Below are positions 15,359 to 22,000 of a stretch of DNA of 25,905 bases, in pieces. Made by a program: the position numbers and the translations under genes. Each line of letters opens with the position of its first letter. The stretch's first letter is position 1. Under the pieces are notes generated by a model, which ran no database searches, had not been told where the DNA came from, and saw only the letters and a list, made by a program, of their open reading frames with translations. Location of the stretch: NCBI GenBank assembly GCA_002365025.1, contig DEYX01000179.1:1-25905 (forward strand), in the 5' to 3' direction. Source of the stretch: Hungatella sp. UBA3147. GTDB taxonomy: Bacteria > Bacillota > Clostridia > Lachnospirales > Lachnospiraceae.

Positions 15359-15487
15359 TAGGAACAGATCATTTTGTTTGCAGCCGTCAAATGATAAAGA
15401 GGCTGGAGTAAAAGAGGCAGCCGGGCATGGAAAGGAATAACAGCCGGGTATGCCCAGGATAAATAAAGATAGGAAAGGAAAGGGCAT

Positions 15488-16147
15488 ATGAGCCAGAAAC
15501 TTCTTACCCCCATCCTTCCGGAGGCGATGGATTTTGTTCTGGAAGATGTGGCTGAATTATACCGCAGGAAAGACCAGGAGGAAGCGGTAAGCGATGTTCT
15601 CATAAGAAATCTTTATGTAACGGAGGAAGATCTTTCCCACATGCGTTTTTCTGCCGTCATATTCGAAAACTGCATATTTCAGGATTGCAGCTTTGAAAAA
15701 GGAGAATTTACTGACGTAGCATTCCGGGCCTGCGACATATCCAACTGTAATTTTGAGGACAGCTATTTTAACCGGGCGGAATTTTCCTCCTCAAAGGGTA
15801 TGGGAACAAAATTCTGCGGGAATACCATGCTCCATACTGTAATAAAAGACTGTAATTTCAACTATGCCAATTTCGACTCTTCCAGACTGGAGCACATTCA
15901 CTTCACCGATTCCCAGGTCCGGGGCGGATCCCTGACCCAGTGCCGCTGCAAGTCGTTTGAATGGAACCGGGCAAATCTGGAAAATGCCAGTTTTTTTAAA
16001 ACCATGATGAAAGGAATGGATTTTACCAGCAGCACCATACAGGGGTTAGTGATGTCTGATAACTGTACGGAGATAAAGGGCGCTGTAGTGGATCTATACC
16101 AGGCGGCGGAACTGGCAAAGTATCTTGGCATTGTCATAAAAAACTGA
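15488..16147 (+). CDS. Pentapeptide-repeat protein, Qnr/MfpA-like size
   Basis: Soluble protein (219 aa). After a charged N-terminal helix region of about 50 residues, the chain turns into a run of five-residue repeats with a central F or L every fifth position: VIFENCIFQDCSFEKGEFTD, then ISNCNFEDSYFNRAEFSSS, and later CNFNYANFDSSRL, NRANLENASFFKTMMKGMDF. Such repeats fold into a right-handed square beta-helix that can mimic the shape and charge of DNA. Length and architecture are close to the quinolone-resistance proteins Qnr and MfpA, which protect DNA gyrase, but most family members have other or unknown roles and no gyrase-specific loop can be verified. Cysteines are frequent in the repeats. 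GGAAAGGAAAGG precedes the ATG. It is monocistronic. Confidence 0.85.
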   Translation: MSQKLLTPILPEAMDFVLEDVAELYRRKDQEEAVSDVLIRNLYVTEEDLSHMRFSAVIFENCIFQDCSFEKGEFTDVAFRACDISNCNFEDSYFNRAEFSSSKGMGTKFCGNTMLHTVIKDCNFNYANFDSSRLEHIHFTDSQVRGGSLTQCRCKSFEWNRANLENASFFKTMMKGMDFTSSTIQGLVMSDNCTEIKGAVVDLYQAAELAKYLGIVIKN

Positions 16148-16187
16148 CCATTTGATGCTCTAACTCGTTTCTGGACCAAACATGAGG

Positions 16188-16215
16188 TTTACAATGATCC
16201 TTTATGTGATAGAAT
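16188..16215 (+). promoter_or_regulatory. Putative promoter of the CD3324-family gene
   Basis: TTTACA (16188-16193), 16 bases, then TAGAAT (16210-16215) preceded by TGA. A second -10-like TATAAT lies at 16219-16224. The leader to the ATG at 16377 is about 155 bases. It holds AAGGAGG (16250-16256) and, 11 bases on, a tiny frame ATG-ATG...TAG (16268-16294, encoding MMEPSKAA), which may be a leader peptide. Confidence 0.5.
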
Positions 16216-16376
16216 GGTTATAATTATGTTGCAAGATAAGCGTTTATTTAAGGAGGCGAGCTTTTTTATGATGGAACCCTCAAAAGCTGCGTAGCACGGG
16301 TTATGCAGTTAAAATGAATAAGTAATTGTATAGCCTTTGCTATTCCTGACAGTAAAAATATGTTTGGGAGGCAGCG

Positions 16377-16661
16377 ATGCGCTATCAGAAAGCGAATGAG
16401 ATTTTACCGGAAGAGCTGGTGGAATTAATTCAGAATTATATAGACGGGGAGTATGTTTATATCCCCAGAAAACAGGAAAATAAACGAACCTGGGGTCAGA
16501 GGACAGGTGCCAGGGAGGAAAGAAAACTCCGGGACTTATCCATCTATGAGGATTACCTTTCCGGCATATGCGTGAAGCTTTTGGCGGAGCGGTATTATCT
16601 GTCAGAGAAAAGCATCCAGAGGATCGTTCTTCAGGAAAAGAAAAATGTGAAATTAGAATAA
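16377..16661 (+). CDS. CD3324 family protein
   Basis: Small protein (94 aa) of a family widespread in Clostridia and named after a Clostridioides difficile locus. The N-terminal part has the family hallmark LPEELVELIQNYIDGEYVYI followed by PRKQENKRTWGQ; then TGAREERKLRDLSIYEDY; and the C-terminal half, LAERYYLSEKSIQRIV, looks like a helix-turn-helix related to Mor-type DNA-binding domains. A DNA-binding regulatory role is therefore plausible, but no function is established to my knowledge. GGGAGG precedes the ATG. It has its own promoter, and a strong GC-rich terminator begins inside its stop codon. Confidence 0.85.
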   Translation: MRYQKANEILPEELVELIQNYIDGEYVYIPRKQENKRTWGQRTGAREERKLRDLSIYEDYLSGICVKLLAERYYLSEKSIQRIVLQEKKNVKLE

Positions 16662-16700
16662 GGCGGCGCATCTGTAAGAAAATGGTGCGCCGCCTTTTCT
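16660..16700 (+). terminator. Strong terminator after the CD3324-family gene
   Basis: AAGGCGGCGCA (16660-16670) pairs perfectly over 11 bases with TGCGCCGCCTT (16686-16696), then TTCTTT. The stem starts within the TAA stop codon. Confidence 0.92.
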
Positions 16701-16745
16701 TTGTTCCATAAGAGAGTATGAGGTGGGAGAAAGAAAGAGGGCGTG

Positions 16746-16773
16746 TTACAGTTGTTGAAAGAAACAATTGTAA
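16746..16773 (+). other. Hairpin just before the DUF1062 ribosome binding site
   Basis: TTACAGTTGTT (16746-16756) pairs with AACAATTGTAA (16763-16773) with one G-T wobble around the loop GAAAGA. It ends four bases before the likely ribosome binding site GGAGAAAG (16778-16785). No T-run follows, so a role in mRNA stability or translation, or a protein-binding site in the DNA, is more likely than termination. Confidence 0.5.
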
Positions 16774-16788
16774 AAATGGAGAAAGAAT

Positions 16789-17427
16789 ATGAATCGAAAT
16801 TTACGAAAACAATGGATCGTCACGCCGGACCAGCTTCCGGCCATCATAAGAAGATGCCCGAAATGCGGGAAAAAGACGGAATTTATAAACAGCGGAAAAT
16901 TCAGGGTCAATGCCAATGGCCGCCTCATAGATGTCTGGCTGATTTACCGGTGCGGGCAATGTAAGACCTCCTGGAATATGACTATATGGGAGAGAGCTGA
17001 GGCCGGCCGCCTGGAGAAAGAAGAATATGAGGGGTTTTTAGATAATGATCCTGATCTGGCGGCAAAATACGGGAATGACAGGGATTTATTTGCGAGAAAT
17101 AAAGCAGAAGCTGCTGCCTCAAAGGCGGAATATCACGTGACTGCCGTTGATACTGCATTACCCTGCGGGAAGGATCATGCCATGGAGATCGAGATAAGGA
17201 TTCCGCCTGGATTTGATTTGAGGGCAGATATTTTTTTAATGCAGCAGTTGTCCGTATCCAGAAGCAGGATAAAGAAATGGTGTGAGGACGGGCTGATTTT
17301 AAGCGGAGGACAGGTATTGTCTCCCAAAGGAAAAATCAAGGACAGGATGCTTTTGCAAATAAGAAAGGAGGCCTGCCGTTCGGAACAGGAGGAAGCGTTT
17401 AAGATGTTTCAGTATCATATGATTTAA
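16789..17427 (+). CDS. DUF1062 domain protein with a zinc ribbon
   Basis: Cytoplasmic protein (212 aa) of unknown function. Near the N terminus two CxxC pairs (RRCPKCGKKTEF and YRCGQCKTSW) can bind one zinc; between them lies FRVNANGRLIDVWLIY, a signature of DUF1062. The middle is acidic and helical. The last ~60 residues, LSVSRSRIKKWCEDGLILSG followed by GQVLSPKGKIKDRMLLQI, resemble an S4-type RNA-binding motif (serine-arginine helix, then G-x-V-x-x-x-x-KI-x-x-D). That suggests an RNA-related role, but this is inference. No good promoter is visible in the ~90 bases after the preceding terminator. The 3' end overlaps the convergent MFS gene by 29 bases. Confidence 0.85.
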   Translation: MNRNLRKQWIVTPDQLPAIIRRCPKCGKKTEFINSGKFRVNANGRLIDVWLIYRCGQCKTSWNMTIWERAEAGRLEKEEYEGFLDNDPDLAAKYGNDRDLFARNKAEAAASKAEYHVTAVDTALPCGKDHAMEIEIRIPPGFDLRADIFLMQQLSVSRSRIKKWCEDGLILSGGQVLSPKGKIKDRMLLQIRKEACRSEQEEAFKMFQYHMI

Positions 17428-18646
17428 AGTCCTGCTTTTCTAACTTTTTCCCGCCTGATCCGGTCCTTTTTGCAAGAAGAAACAAAGTCATAAAAATGGT
17501 ATATCCGATCAATAATACTCCCGCAGTCAGCCATAACCCAGATATGGCAATCCGGTCTACAAACAGACTGCAAAAAAAGGATGCACACACGGAGCCTGCC
17601 TGCAGAAGAAAAGAACCTAAAGAAAGAACACTTGCTCTGAAATACCCTGGAGTATATTGGTTGATCAGGGTGTTTTCAGCTACACTTCCGGTTCCGAGGA
17701 GGAGATAAATACTGCCATAACCCAGGATAAAGAGCCATACATTTTTATGAAGAGCCAGAACAAGGAGGGCGCAGCCAAGGAATAACCGGCTGATGCTGTA
17801 AATCCGCCATTGGCGGCCGGGAAATTTCTTCAGCAGCCTTTGACAGAAGGAATTTCCAATCGCTGCCAGTAAGAATCCGGCAAAGGACAGTATACCTAAA
17901 ACCCAGGTTCCTTCCGTATGATTTGAAATCTTAAGATAAGCCGGCTGCCAGTAGGTTTCGATGGAGATAAGGAAAAAACCGGTAAACAGCATACCCGCCA
18001 GAATCAAAGGAAAGTCCTGTTTCGACAGGACTATTTTTACGCCTCTCTTTACATGCTTCGCGAGGGGAATCCTTTCTCCCCGGCGGCCGCAGATTTTATC
18101 TTCCCGAATGCAAAACAGACAGAGCATGAAGGTAACTGTTGTAAATACGCCGCGGGTCAATATATTTCCGTTGAAAGAATCTCCTATACAGGAAAGAAAG
18201 CCGCCAAGGATACAGCCGGCCGCAAGCCCGGCTTCTTCCAGAATCCCAAGGCGGGCAGCTATCGCAGGAAGACAAGTTTCTCCCTTTTCCTGCAGAGCCT
18301 GATCCACGATGAGGGCATCCAGGCTTCCGGTAGAAAAGGCTCTGCTGATCCCATTAAGAAGAATGTAAAACAGCAGCCAAATCCAGTTGTCAGCAAACAG
18401 AAGCAGGATCAGAGACAGGATCTGGCATGCGCCGGAAATAAGGAAAACAGTTTTCCGTCCATATAAATCTGCGCAGATTCCGCTGGGCAGTTCAAAGCAA
18501 AGTACCGCAGCAGAATAGGAAGCGATCAAAAGCGGCAGAGTCTTAAGATCGGCTCCCCGGTTTAAAAGAATTAAATTCAGCACCGGCAGAAGGATTCCCA
18601 AGGATACATAATTGAGAAAAATAGTCAGCTGCTTTCCATTACTCAT
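17399..18646 (-). CDS. MFS transporter
   Basis: Membrane exporter of the major facilitator superfamily (415 aa, about 12 spans). The motif A loop between spans 2 and 3 is clear: FELPSGICADLYGRKTVFL (D-x-x-GRK). Other spans include LILLLFADNWIWLLFYILLN and VLSFAGFLLAAIGN as judged from the frame. The frame remains open to 18718, but the ATG at 18646 has AGGAGA before it and starts the first span correctly (MSNGKQLTIFLNYVSLGILL). It overlaps the end of the upstream regulator gene by eight bases, so the two form one minus-strand operon, with the regulator very likely controlling the exporter. Its stop lies inside the convergent DUF1062 gene. Cargo unknown; the regulator-exporter pair suggests defence against a toxic compound. 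Confidence 0.88.
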   Translation of the reverse strand: MSNGKQLTIFLNYVSLGILLPVLNLILLNRGADLKTLPLLIASYSAAVLCFELPSGICADLYGRKTVFLISGACQILSLILLLFADNWIWLLFYILLNGISRAFSTGSLDALIVDQALQEKGETCLPAIAARLGILEEAGLAAGCILGGFLSCIGDSFNGNILTRGVFTTVTFMLCLFCIREDKICGRRGERIPLAKHVKRGVKIVLSKQDFPLILAGMLFTGFFLISIETYWQPAYLKISNHTEGTWVLGILSFAGFLLAAIGNSFCQRLLKKFPGRQWRIYSISRLFLGCALLVLALHKNVWLFILGYGSIYLLLGTGSVAENTLINQYTPGYFRASVLSLGSFLLQAGSVCASFFCSLFVDRIAISGLWLTAGVLLIGYTIFMTLFLLAKRTGSGGKKLEKQDFKSYDTETS

Positions 18647-19214
18647 GAAGATTCTCCTCTGCATTGTATAGAATAAACGCATATTCCCAGGGGGATTTTT
18701 CTGTAGAAGGAATGGCATGCCGGTCTAAATAATCCGTGATCATCATCAAAAGCTCTTTGCCTTCTCCCTCAGACAGATGTATGACACCGGTTAAGATATC
18801 TCCTAAATTCCATGTACTTTCCGGATTGGTGGTATCATACCGTTCCAGATACTTCTTTTTCTGAGCCAGAAATCCCTCATAAGTTCCGGCAATCTGTTCC
18901 TGTACCAGAACTTCCTTCTGTATATTGTTCTCATCAGGATGATCCAGTCCAATCTGGACATTGACATAGGTGGGTTTGTAATATCTGGCGGTAATTCCGT
19001 TGATCATTTCTGTATGATCCAATTCCACGACTCCCAGCGAGCTTAGTTTTTTAATATGATGCTGGACACTGGAAGGGGATATCTCCAGTTTTTCAGAAAG
19101 CTGCTTGGGTGTCATGGGGATTTTGGACCGTCCCAATAATCTAAGAAGCTTCTGCCTAACAGGATTCATGTAGATTTCCAGTTCCTTTTTTGTAGATAAT
19201 GTAATTCTATCCAT
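18639..19214 (-). CDS. ArsR-like winged helix-turn-helix regulator
   Basis: Transcription regulator (191 aa). Residues 1-85 form a winged helix with a clear ArsR-like pattern: YMNPVRQKLLRLLGRSKIPM, TPKQLSEKLEISPSSVQHHI (recognition helix SSVQHHIKKL), then a beta wing around ITARYYKPTY. The remaining ~100 residues are helical and probably bind a ligand or mediate dimerisation; no cysteine metal site of the ArsR/SmtB sort is seen, so a metal is unlikely. AAGGAGAAAAAGG precedes the ATG at 19214. It is the first gene of an operon with the MFS exporter, and its own promoter is overlaid by two tandem operator-like repeats, which points to autorepression relieved by a transported compound. Confidence 0.87.
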   Translation of the reverse strand: MDRITLSTKKELEIYMNPVRQKLLRLLGRSKIPMTPKQLSEKLEISPSSVQHHIKKLSSLGVVELDHTEMINGITARYYKPTYVNVQIGLDHPDENNIQKEVLVQEQIAGTYEGFLAQKKKYLERYDTTNPESTWNLGDILTGVIHLSEGEGKELLMMITDYLDRHAIPSTEKSPWEYAFILYNAEENLHE

Positions 19215-19242
19215 TTCCTTTTTCTCCTTATCCCTGTGATGT

Positions 19243-19282
19243 CATTACATAAATTGTAACATTACATAATGTGTAACGTCAA
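19243..19282 (-). promoter_or_regulatory. Promoter and tandem operators of the regulator-MFS operon
   Basis: On the minus strand TTGACG (19277-19282) and TACAAT (19253-19258) are 18 bases apart. Covering this promoter are two abutting 17-base direct repeats (plus-strand 19243-19259 and 19260-19276), each beginning CATTACATAA and ending TGTAA. Inside each lies the dyad TTACA-N5-TGTAA. A dimer on each copy would sit on the same DNA face roughly every 1.6 turns and would block polymerase. Confidence 0.78.
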
Positions 19283-19387
19283 GCAGAAATTAAGTACAAA
19301 ACAAGAAAGGTCTTATAAGTTTCGCAATTACATATCCTATGTATTGATTGAATAAATAAAAAGAATTGATATTTTTGGAAAAGCCTC

Positions 19388-19416
19388 TTGACAATCAGGG
19401 AATAATATTATACTAT
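19388..19416 (+). promoter_or_regulatory. Promoter of the ahpC-ahpF operon
   Basis: A perfect TTGACA (19388-19393) and, 17 bases on, TACTAT (19411-19416); TATACT at 19409-19414 is an alternative -10 with a shorter spacer. The start site would be near 19423, giving a leader of about 220 bases. Confidence 0.7.
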
Positions 19417-19425
19417 AAGCATAGT

Positions 19426-19459
19426 TGATAATGATAATTATTACTGATATTATTTATCA
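19426..19459 (+). promoter_or_regulatory. Two tandem Fur/PerR-like boxes
   Basis: TGATAATGATAATTA (19426-19440) and TGATATTATTTATCA (19445-19459) each match the 7-1-7 Fur box TGATAAT-N-ATTATCA at 12 of 14 positions. The related PerR box differs mainly in the outer bases. They lie just after the -10, where a bound Fur-family repressor would stop transcription; PerR repression of ahpC is known in other Firmicutes. Which regulator binds here cannot be decided from the site alone. Confidence 0.65.
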
Positions 19460-19467
19460 ATAAGGTC

Positions 19468-19598
19468 AAGCGGATATTCTTATTCCGCTTTCCATATATC
19501 AGAACCTACACGCAGCCATACAGCTGTTTTCGCGGGGGCCTGGCCTCCACGGAAAAAAGTACAGTTTCCGCCCATAGAAACTGCGGAAATTCCTGATA
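19468..19598 (+). promoter_or_regulatory. Structured 5' leader of ahpC, possible cis-regulatory RNA
   Basis: After a small hairpin AAGCGGA/TCCGCTT (19468-19474 with 19484-19490), TATCAG (19497-19502) can pair with CTGATA (19593-19598) and close a domain of about 100 bases. Inside are CAGC/GCTG (19513-19516 with 19523-19526), a GC-rich hairpin GGGGGC/GCCTCC flanked by TTTTC/GAAAA (19527-19556), and a third stem with two exclusive forms: CAGTTTC/GAAACTG (19562-19568 with 19577-19583) or TTTCCGC/GCGGAAA (19565-19571 with 19583-19589). I match it to no riboswitch class I know. No terminator lies between it and the ATG, so any switching would act on translation or mRNA stability. Confidence 0.45.
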
Positions 19599-19644
19599 AG
19601 TTAACATTAAATCAAAATATAAAAATCATAGGAGGTAATTCATT

Positions 19645-20208
19645 ATGTCATTAATCGGAACCGAAGTAAAACCATTCAAGGCACAGGCTTATCACAACGG
19701 AAAATTTGTAGAGGTCACAGAGGAAGATTTTAAGGGCAAGTGGAGCATCATCTGCTTTTATCCTGCGGATTTCACGTTTGTTTGCCCGACAGAACTGGAA
19801 GATCTGCAGAACAATTATGAGACATTTAAGAATCTGGGAGCGGAAGTTTATTCCGTATCTACGGATACTCATTATACCCATAAGGCTTGGCATGACAATT
19901 CAGAGGCTATACGTAAGCTGACCTATGTTATGATTGGAGACCCTTCTCATACAATTTCCCGCAATTTTGATGTACTGATCGAAGCAGATGGACTTGCAGA
20001 CCGCGGTACCTTTATCGTTGATCCGGACGGCATCATTCAGTCGGTAGAGATCAATGCCGGAAACATTGGCCGTGATGCAAACATTCTTATTGATAAGATT
20101 AAGGCTGCCCAGTACGTAAGAAAGAATCCCGGTGAAGTTTGCCCGGCAAAATGGAAAGAGGGCGGAGCCACGCTGAAACCAAGCCTTGACCTGGTAGGAA
20201 AAATTTAA
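19645..20208 (+). CDS. ahpC: Alkyl hydroperoxide reductase subunit C (2-Cys peroxiredoxin)
   Basis: Cytoplasmic peroxidase (187 aa, the usual AhpC length) that reduces hydrogen peroxide and organic hydroperoxides. The peroxidatic Cys47 lies in DFTFVCPTELEDL, and the resolving Cys166 in GEVCPAKWKEG. The GTFIVDPDGIIQSVEI segment and the C-terminal tail that carries the YF-type overoxidation features of this group are in place up to LDLVGKI. AGGAGG at 19631-19636 fixes the start. It lies 12 bases before ahpF, its reductase, in one operon with Fur/PerR-like boxes at the promoter, so it probably serves the oxygen and peroxide response of an anaerobe. Confidence 0.96.
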   Translation: MSLIGTEVKPFKAQAYHNGKFVEVTEEDFKGKWSIICFYPADFTFVCPTELEDLQNNYETFKNLGAEVYSVSTDTHYTHKAWHDNSEAIRKLTYVMIGDPSHTISRNFDVLIEADGLADRGTFIVDPDGIIQSVEINAGNIGRDANILIDKIKAAQYVRKNPGEVCPAKWKEGGATLKPSLDLVGKI

Positions 20209-20220
20209 GGAGTAAAGATT

Positions 20221-21750
20221 ATGATGCTGGATGCTGAAATAAAGAAACAACTGGCTGAGTATCTCCAGCTTCTGGAAAACGATGTGCTGATTAAAATCAG
20301 CGCAGGATCTGACAGTATATCAAACGACATGGTGGCCCTGATGGAGGAGCTGACCGCACTTTCACCGGGAATAAAGACAGAACAGGTAAAACTGCCCAGA
20401 ACACCCAGCTTTACCATTAGCAGAATGGAAAAGGACTTTGGGGTCACTTTTGCAGGCATCCCTTTGGGCCATGAATTTACTTCTCTTGTACTGGCTCTTT
20501 TACAGGTAAGCGGAAGAGCCCCCAAGGTTGACGGTAAACTAATTGACCAGGTGAAGAGTATCAAGGGCGAATACCATTTTGAAACCTACATCAGCTTAAG
20601 CTGTCATAATTGCCCGGAGGTGGTGCAGGCCCTTAACCTAATGAGCATTTTAAATCCTGACATTACCCATACGATGATTGACGGTGCCGCCTTTAAAGAA
20701 GAGGCGGAGAACAAAAATATTATGGCTGTGCCAACGGTTTTACTAAATGGTGAGTTTTTTGGCAGCGGACGCATGACACTGGAAGAGATTCTTGGAAAAT
20801 TAGGCAGCGGGCCTGATATGTCAGAGTTTGAGAAGAAAGAGCCGTATGATATACTTGTAATCGGAGGCGGTCCCGCGGGAGCCAGTGCAGCCATTTACGC
20901 GGCGCGCAAAGGCATACGCACAGGGATTGTTGCGGAACGCTTCGGCGGTCAGGTAAGAGAGACGCTGGGAATTGAGAATCTGATCAGCGTCGGATATACC
21001 GAAGGTCCCAGATTAGCAGAAATACTGGAGCAGCATGTTAGTAATTATGATGTGGATATTATGAGTGCACAGCGCGCCAGGCGCCTGGAAAGAAAAGAAC
21101 TCATTGAGGTGGAACTGGAAAACGGCGCTGTCTTAAAAAGCAAGGCAGTAATCCTTTCCACAGGAGCCCGATGGAGAAATGTCGGGATACCGGGTGAGGA
21201 GGAATTTAAGAACAAGGGGGTTGCTTATTGTCCCCATTGTGACGGACCTCTTTATAAAGGGAAGCAGGTGGCAGTAATCGGAGGCGGTAATTCCGGCATA
21301 GAAGCCGCTATAGACCTTGCGGGAATTGCCAGTCATGTAACGGTGTTTGAATTTATGCCTGAGCTGAAAGCGGATGCCATACTACAGAAGCGCCTTTACA
21401 GTCTGTCTAATGTGACAGTCTTAAAGAATGTACAAACGAAAGAAATCACCGGCACTGATAAGGTAAACGGCATCACCTATATGGAACGTGAATCCGGAGC
21501 AGTCCATCATATGGATTTGCAAGGAGTATTTGTTCAGATCGGTCTTATAGCTAATACAGACTGGCTGGGGGATACTATTGAACGCAACCGCATCGGTGAG
21601 ATTATTGTTGATAACCATAATGCAACCAGTTTACCAGGAGTTTTTGCAGCAGGAGACTGCACGGACAGCGTTTATAAGCAGATAGTGATCTCAATGGGAT
21701 CCGGAGCTAGCGCAGCTTTAAGTGCTTTTGATTATTTGATTCGAAATTGA
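20221..21750 (+). CDS. ahpF: Alkyl hydroperoxide reductase subunit F (flavin disulfide reductase)
   Basis: Cytoplasmic flavoprotein (509 aa) that passes electrons from NAD(P)H through FAD and two disulfide centres to AhpC. The N-terminal ~200 residues are the double thioredoxin-like domain with the transfer disulfide Cys128-Cys131 (SCHNC). FAD binding starts at about 210 with DILVIGGGPAGASAAIYAAR. The thioredoxin reductase-like centre is Cys337-Cys340 (AYCPHCDG), followed by the NAD(P)H site VAVIGGGNSGIEAAIDLAG, and the last FAD segment is GVFAAGDCTD near the C terminus. Length is typical of AhpF. AAGGAG precedes two consecutive ATG codons (20221 and 20224); I use the first. It ends the operon, with a long inverted repeat and a terminator behind it. 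Confidence 0.95.
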   Translation: MMLDAEIKKQLAEYLQLLENDVLIKISAGSDSISNDMVALMEELTALSPGIKTEQVKLPRTPSFTISRMEKDFGVTFAGIPLGHEFTSLVLALLQVSGRAPKVDGKLIDQVKSIKGEYHFETYISLSCHNCPEVVQALNLMSILNPDITHTMIDGAAFKEEAENKNIMAVPTVLLNGEFFGSGRMTLEEILGKLGSGPDMSEFEKKEPYDILVIGGGPAGASAAIYAARKGIRTGIVAERFGGQVRETLGIENLISVGYTEGPRLAEILEQHVSNYDVDIMSAQRARRLERKELIEVELENGAVLKSKAVILSTGARWRNVGIPGEEEFKNKGVAYCPHCDGPLYKGKQVAVIGGGNSGIEAAIDLAGIASHVTVFEFMPELKADAILQKRLYSLSNVTVLKNVQTKEITGTDKVNGITYMERESGAVHHMDLQGVFVQIGLIANTDWLGDTIERNRIGEIIVDNHNATSLPGVFAAGDCTDSVYKQIVISMGSGASAALSAFDYLIRN

Positions 21751-21754
21751 CTTT

Positions 21755-21815
21755 GAGTAAGGTGAAACCCATGAAACCCATTGTTTATGTGTGTTTCATG
21801 AGTTTCATTTTACTC
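21755..21815 (+). repeat. Long interrupted inverted repeat after ahpF
   Basis: Three stem blocks, GAGTAA/TTACTC, TGAAAC/GTTTCA and ATGAAAC/GTTTCAT, are separated by symmetrical two-base mismatches, giving 19 pairs in a 61-base palindrome with a 15-base loop (21778-21792). The left arm also holds a tandem TGAAACCCA. It begins five bases after the ahpF stop and lacks a T-run; a normal terminator follows at 21870. Confidence 0.7.
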
Positions 21816-21869
21816 TCTGGTTACAAGCCGAAAGCTGGATTAAGCCTGGCCGCCGGTATGTATAGCTTG

Positions 21870-21913
21870 AAAATAGCGCCTTCCTTTACCAAGAGCAGGG
21901 ACGCTATTTTTTT
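21870..21913 (+). terminator. Terminator of the ahpC-ahpF operon
   Basis: AAAATAGCG (21870-21878) pairs perfectly with CGCTATTTT (21902-21910) around a 23-base loop, and the T-run extends to 21913. Confidence 0.85.
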
Positions 21914-21931
21914 GAGTTATTACCCGAAACC

Positions 21932-21960
21932 TTGACATGTCCCATCTGTAACAGTATAAT
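21932..21960 (+). promoter_or_regulatory. Perfect consensus sigma-A promoter
   Basis: TTGACA (21932-21937), exactly 17 bases, TATAAT (21955-21960). It lies 18 bases after the ahpCF terminator and drives the DUF3877 and NlpC/P60 genes. It also rules out the frame extension of DUF3877 that begins with the TTG of the -35 box. Confidence 0.92.
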
Positions 21961-22000
21961 TTTATATGTACATGACTGGAAAATGACTGGAGTGATAAAA

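Noticed and set aside
17496..18466. Plus-strand open frames of 70-137 codons opposite the MFS gene.
   Set aside because: They are antisense shadows of a clear 12-span transporter and show no family features.
21932..22000. N-terminal extension of the DUF3877 protein with a CPIC motif.
   Set aside because: The DNA is the consensus promoter and leader; the TTG 'start' is the -35 box itself.
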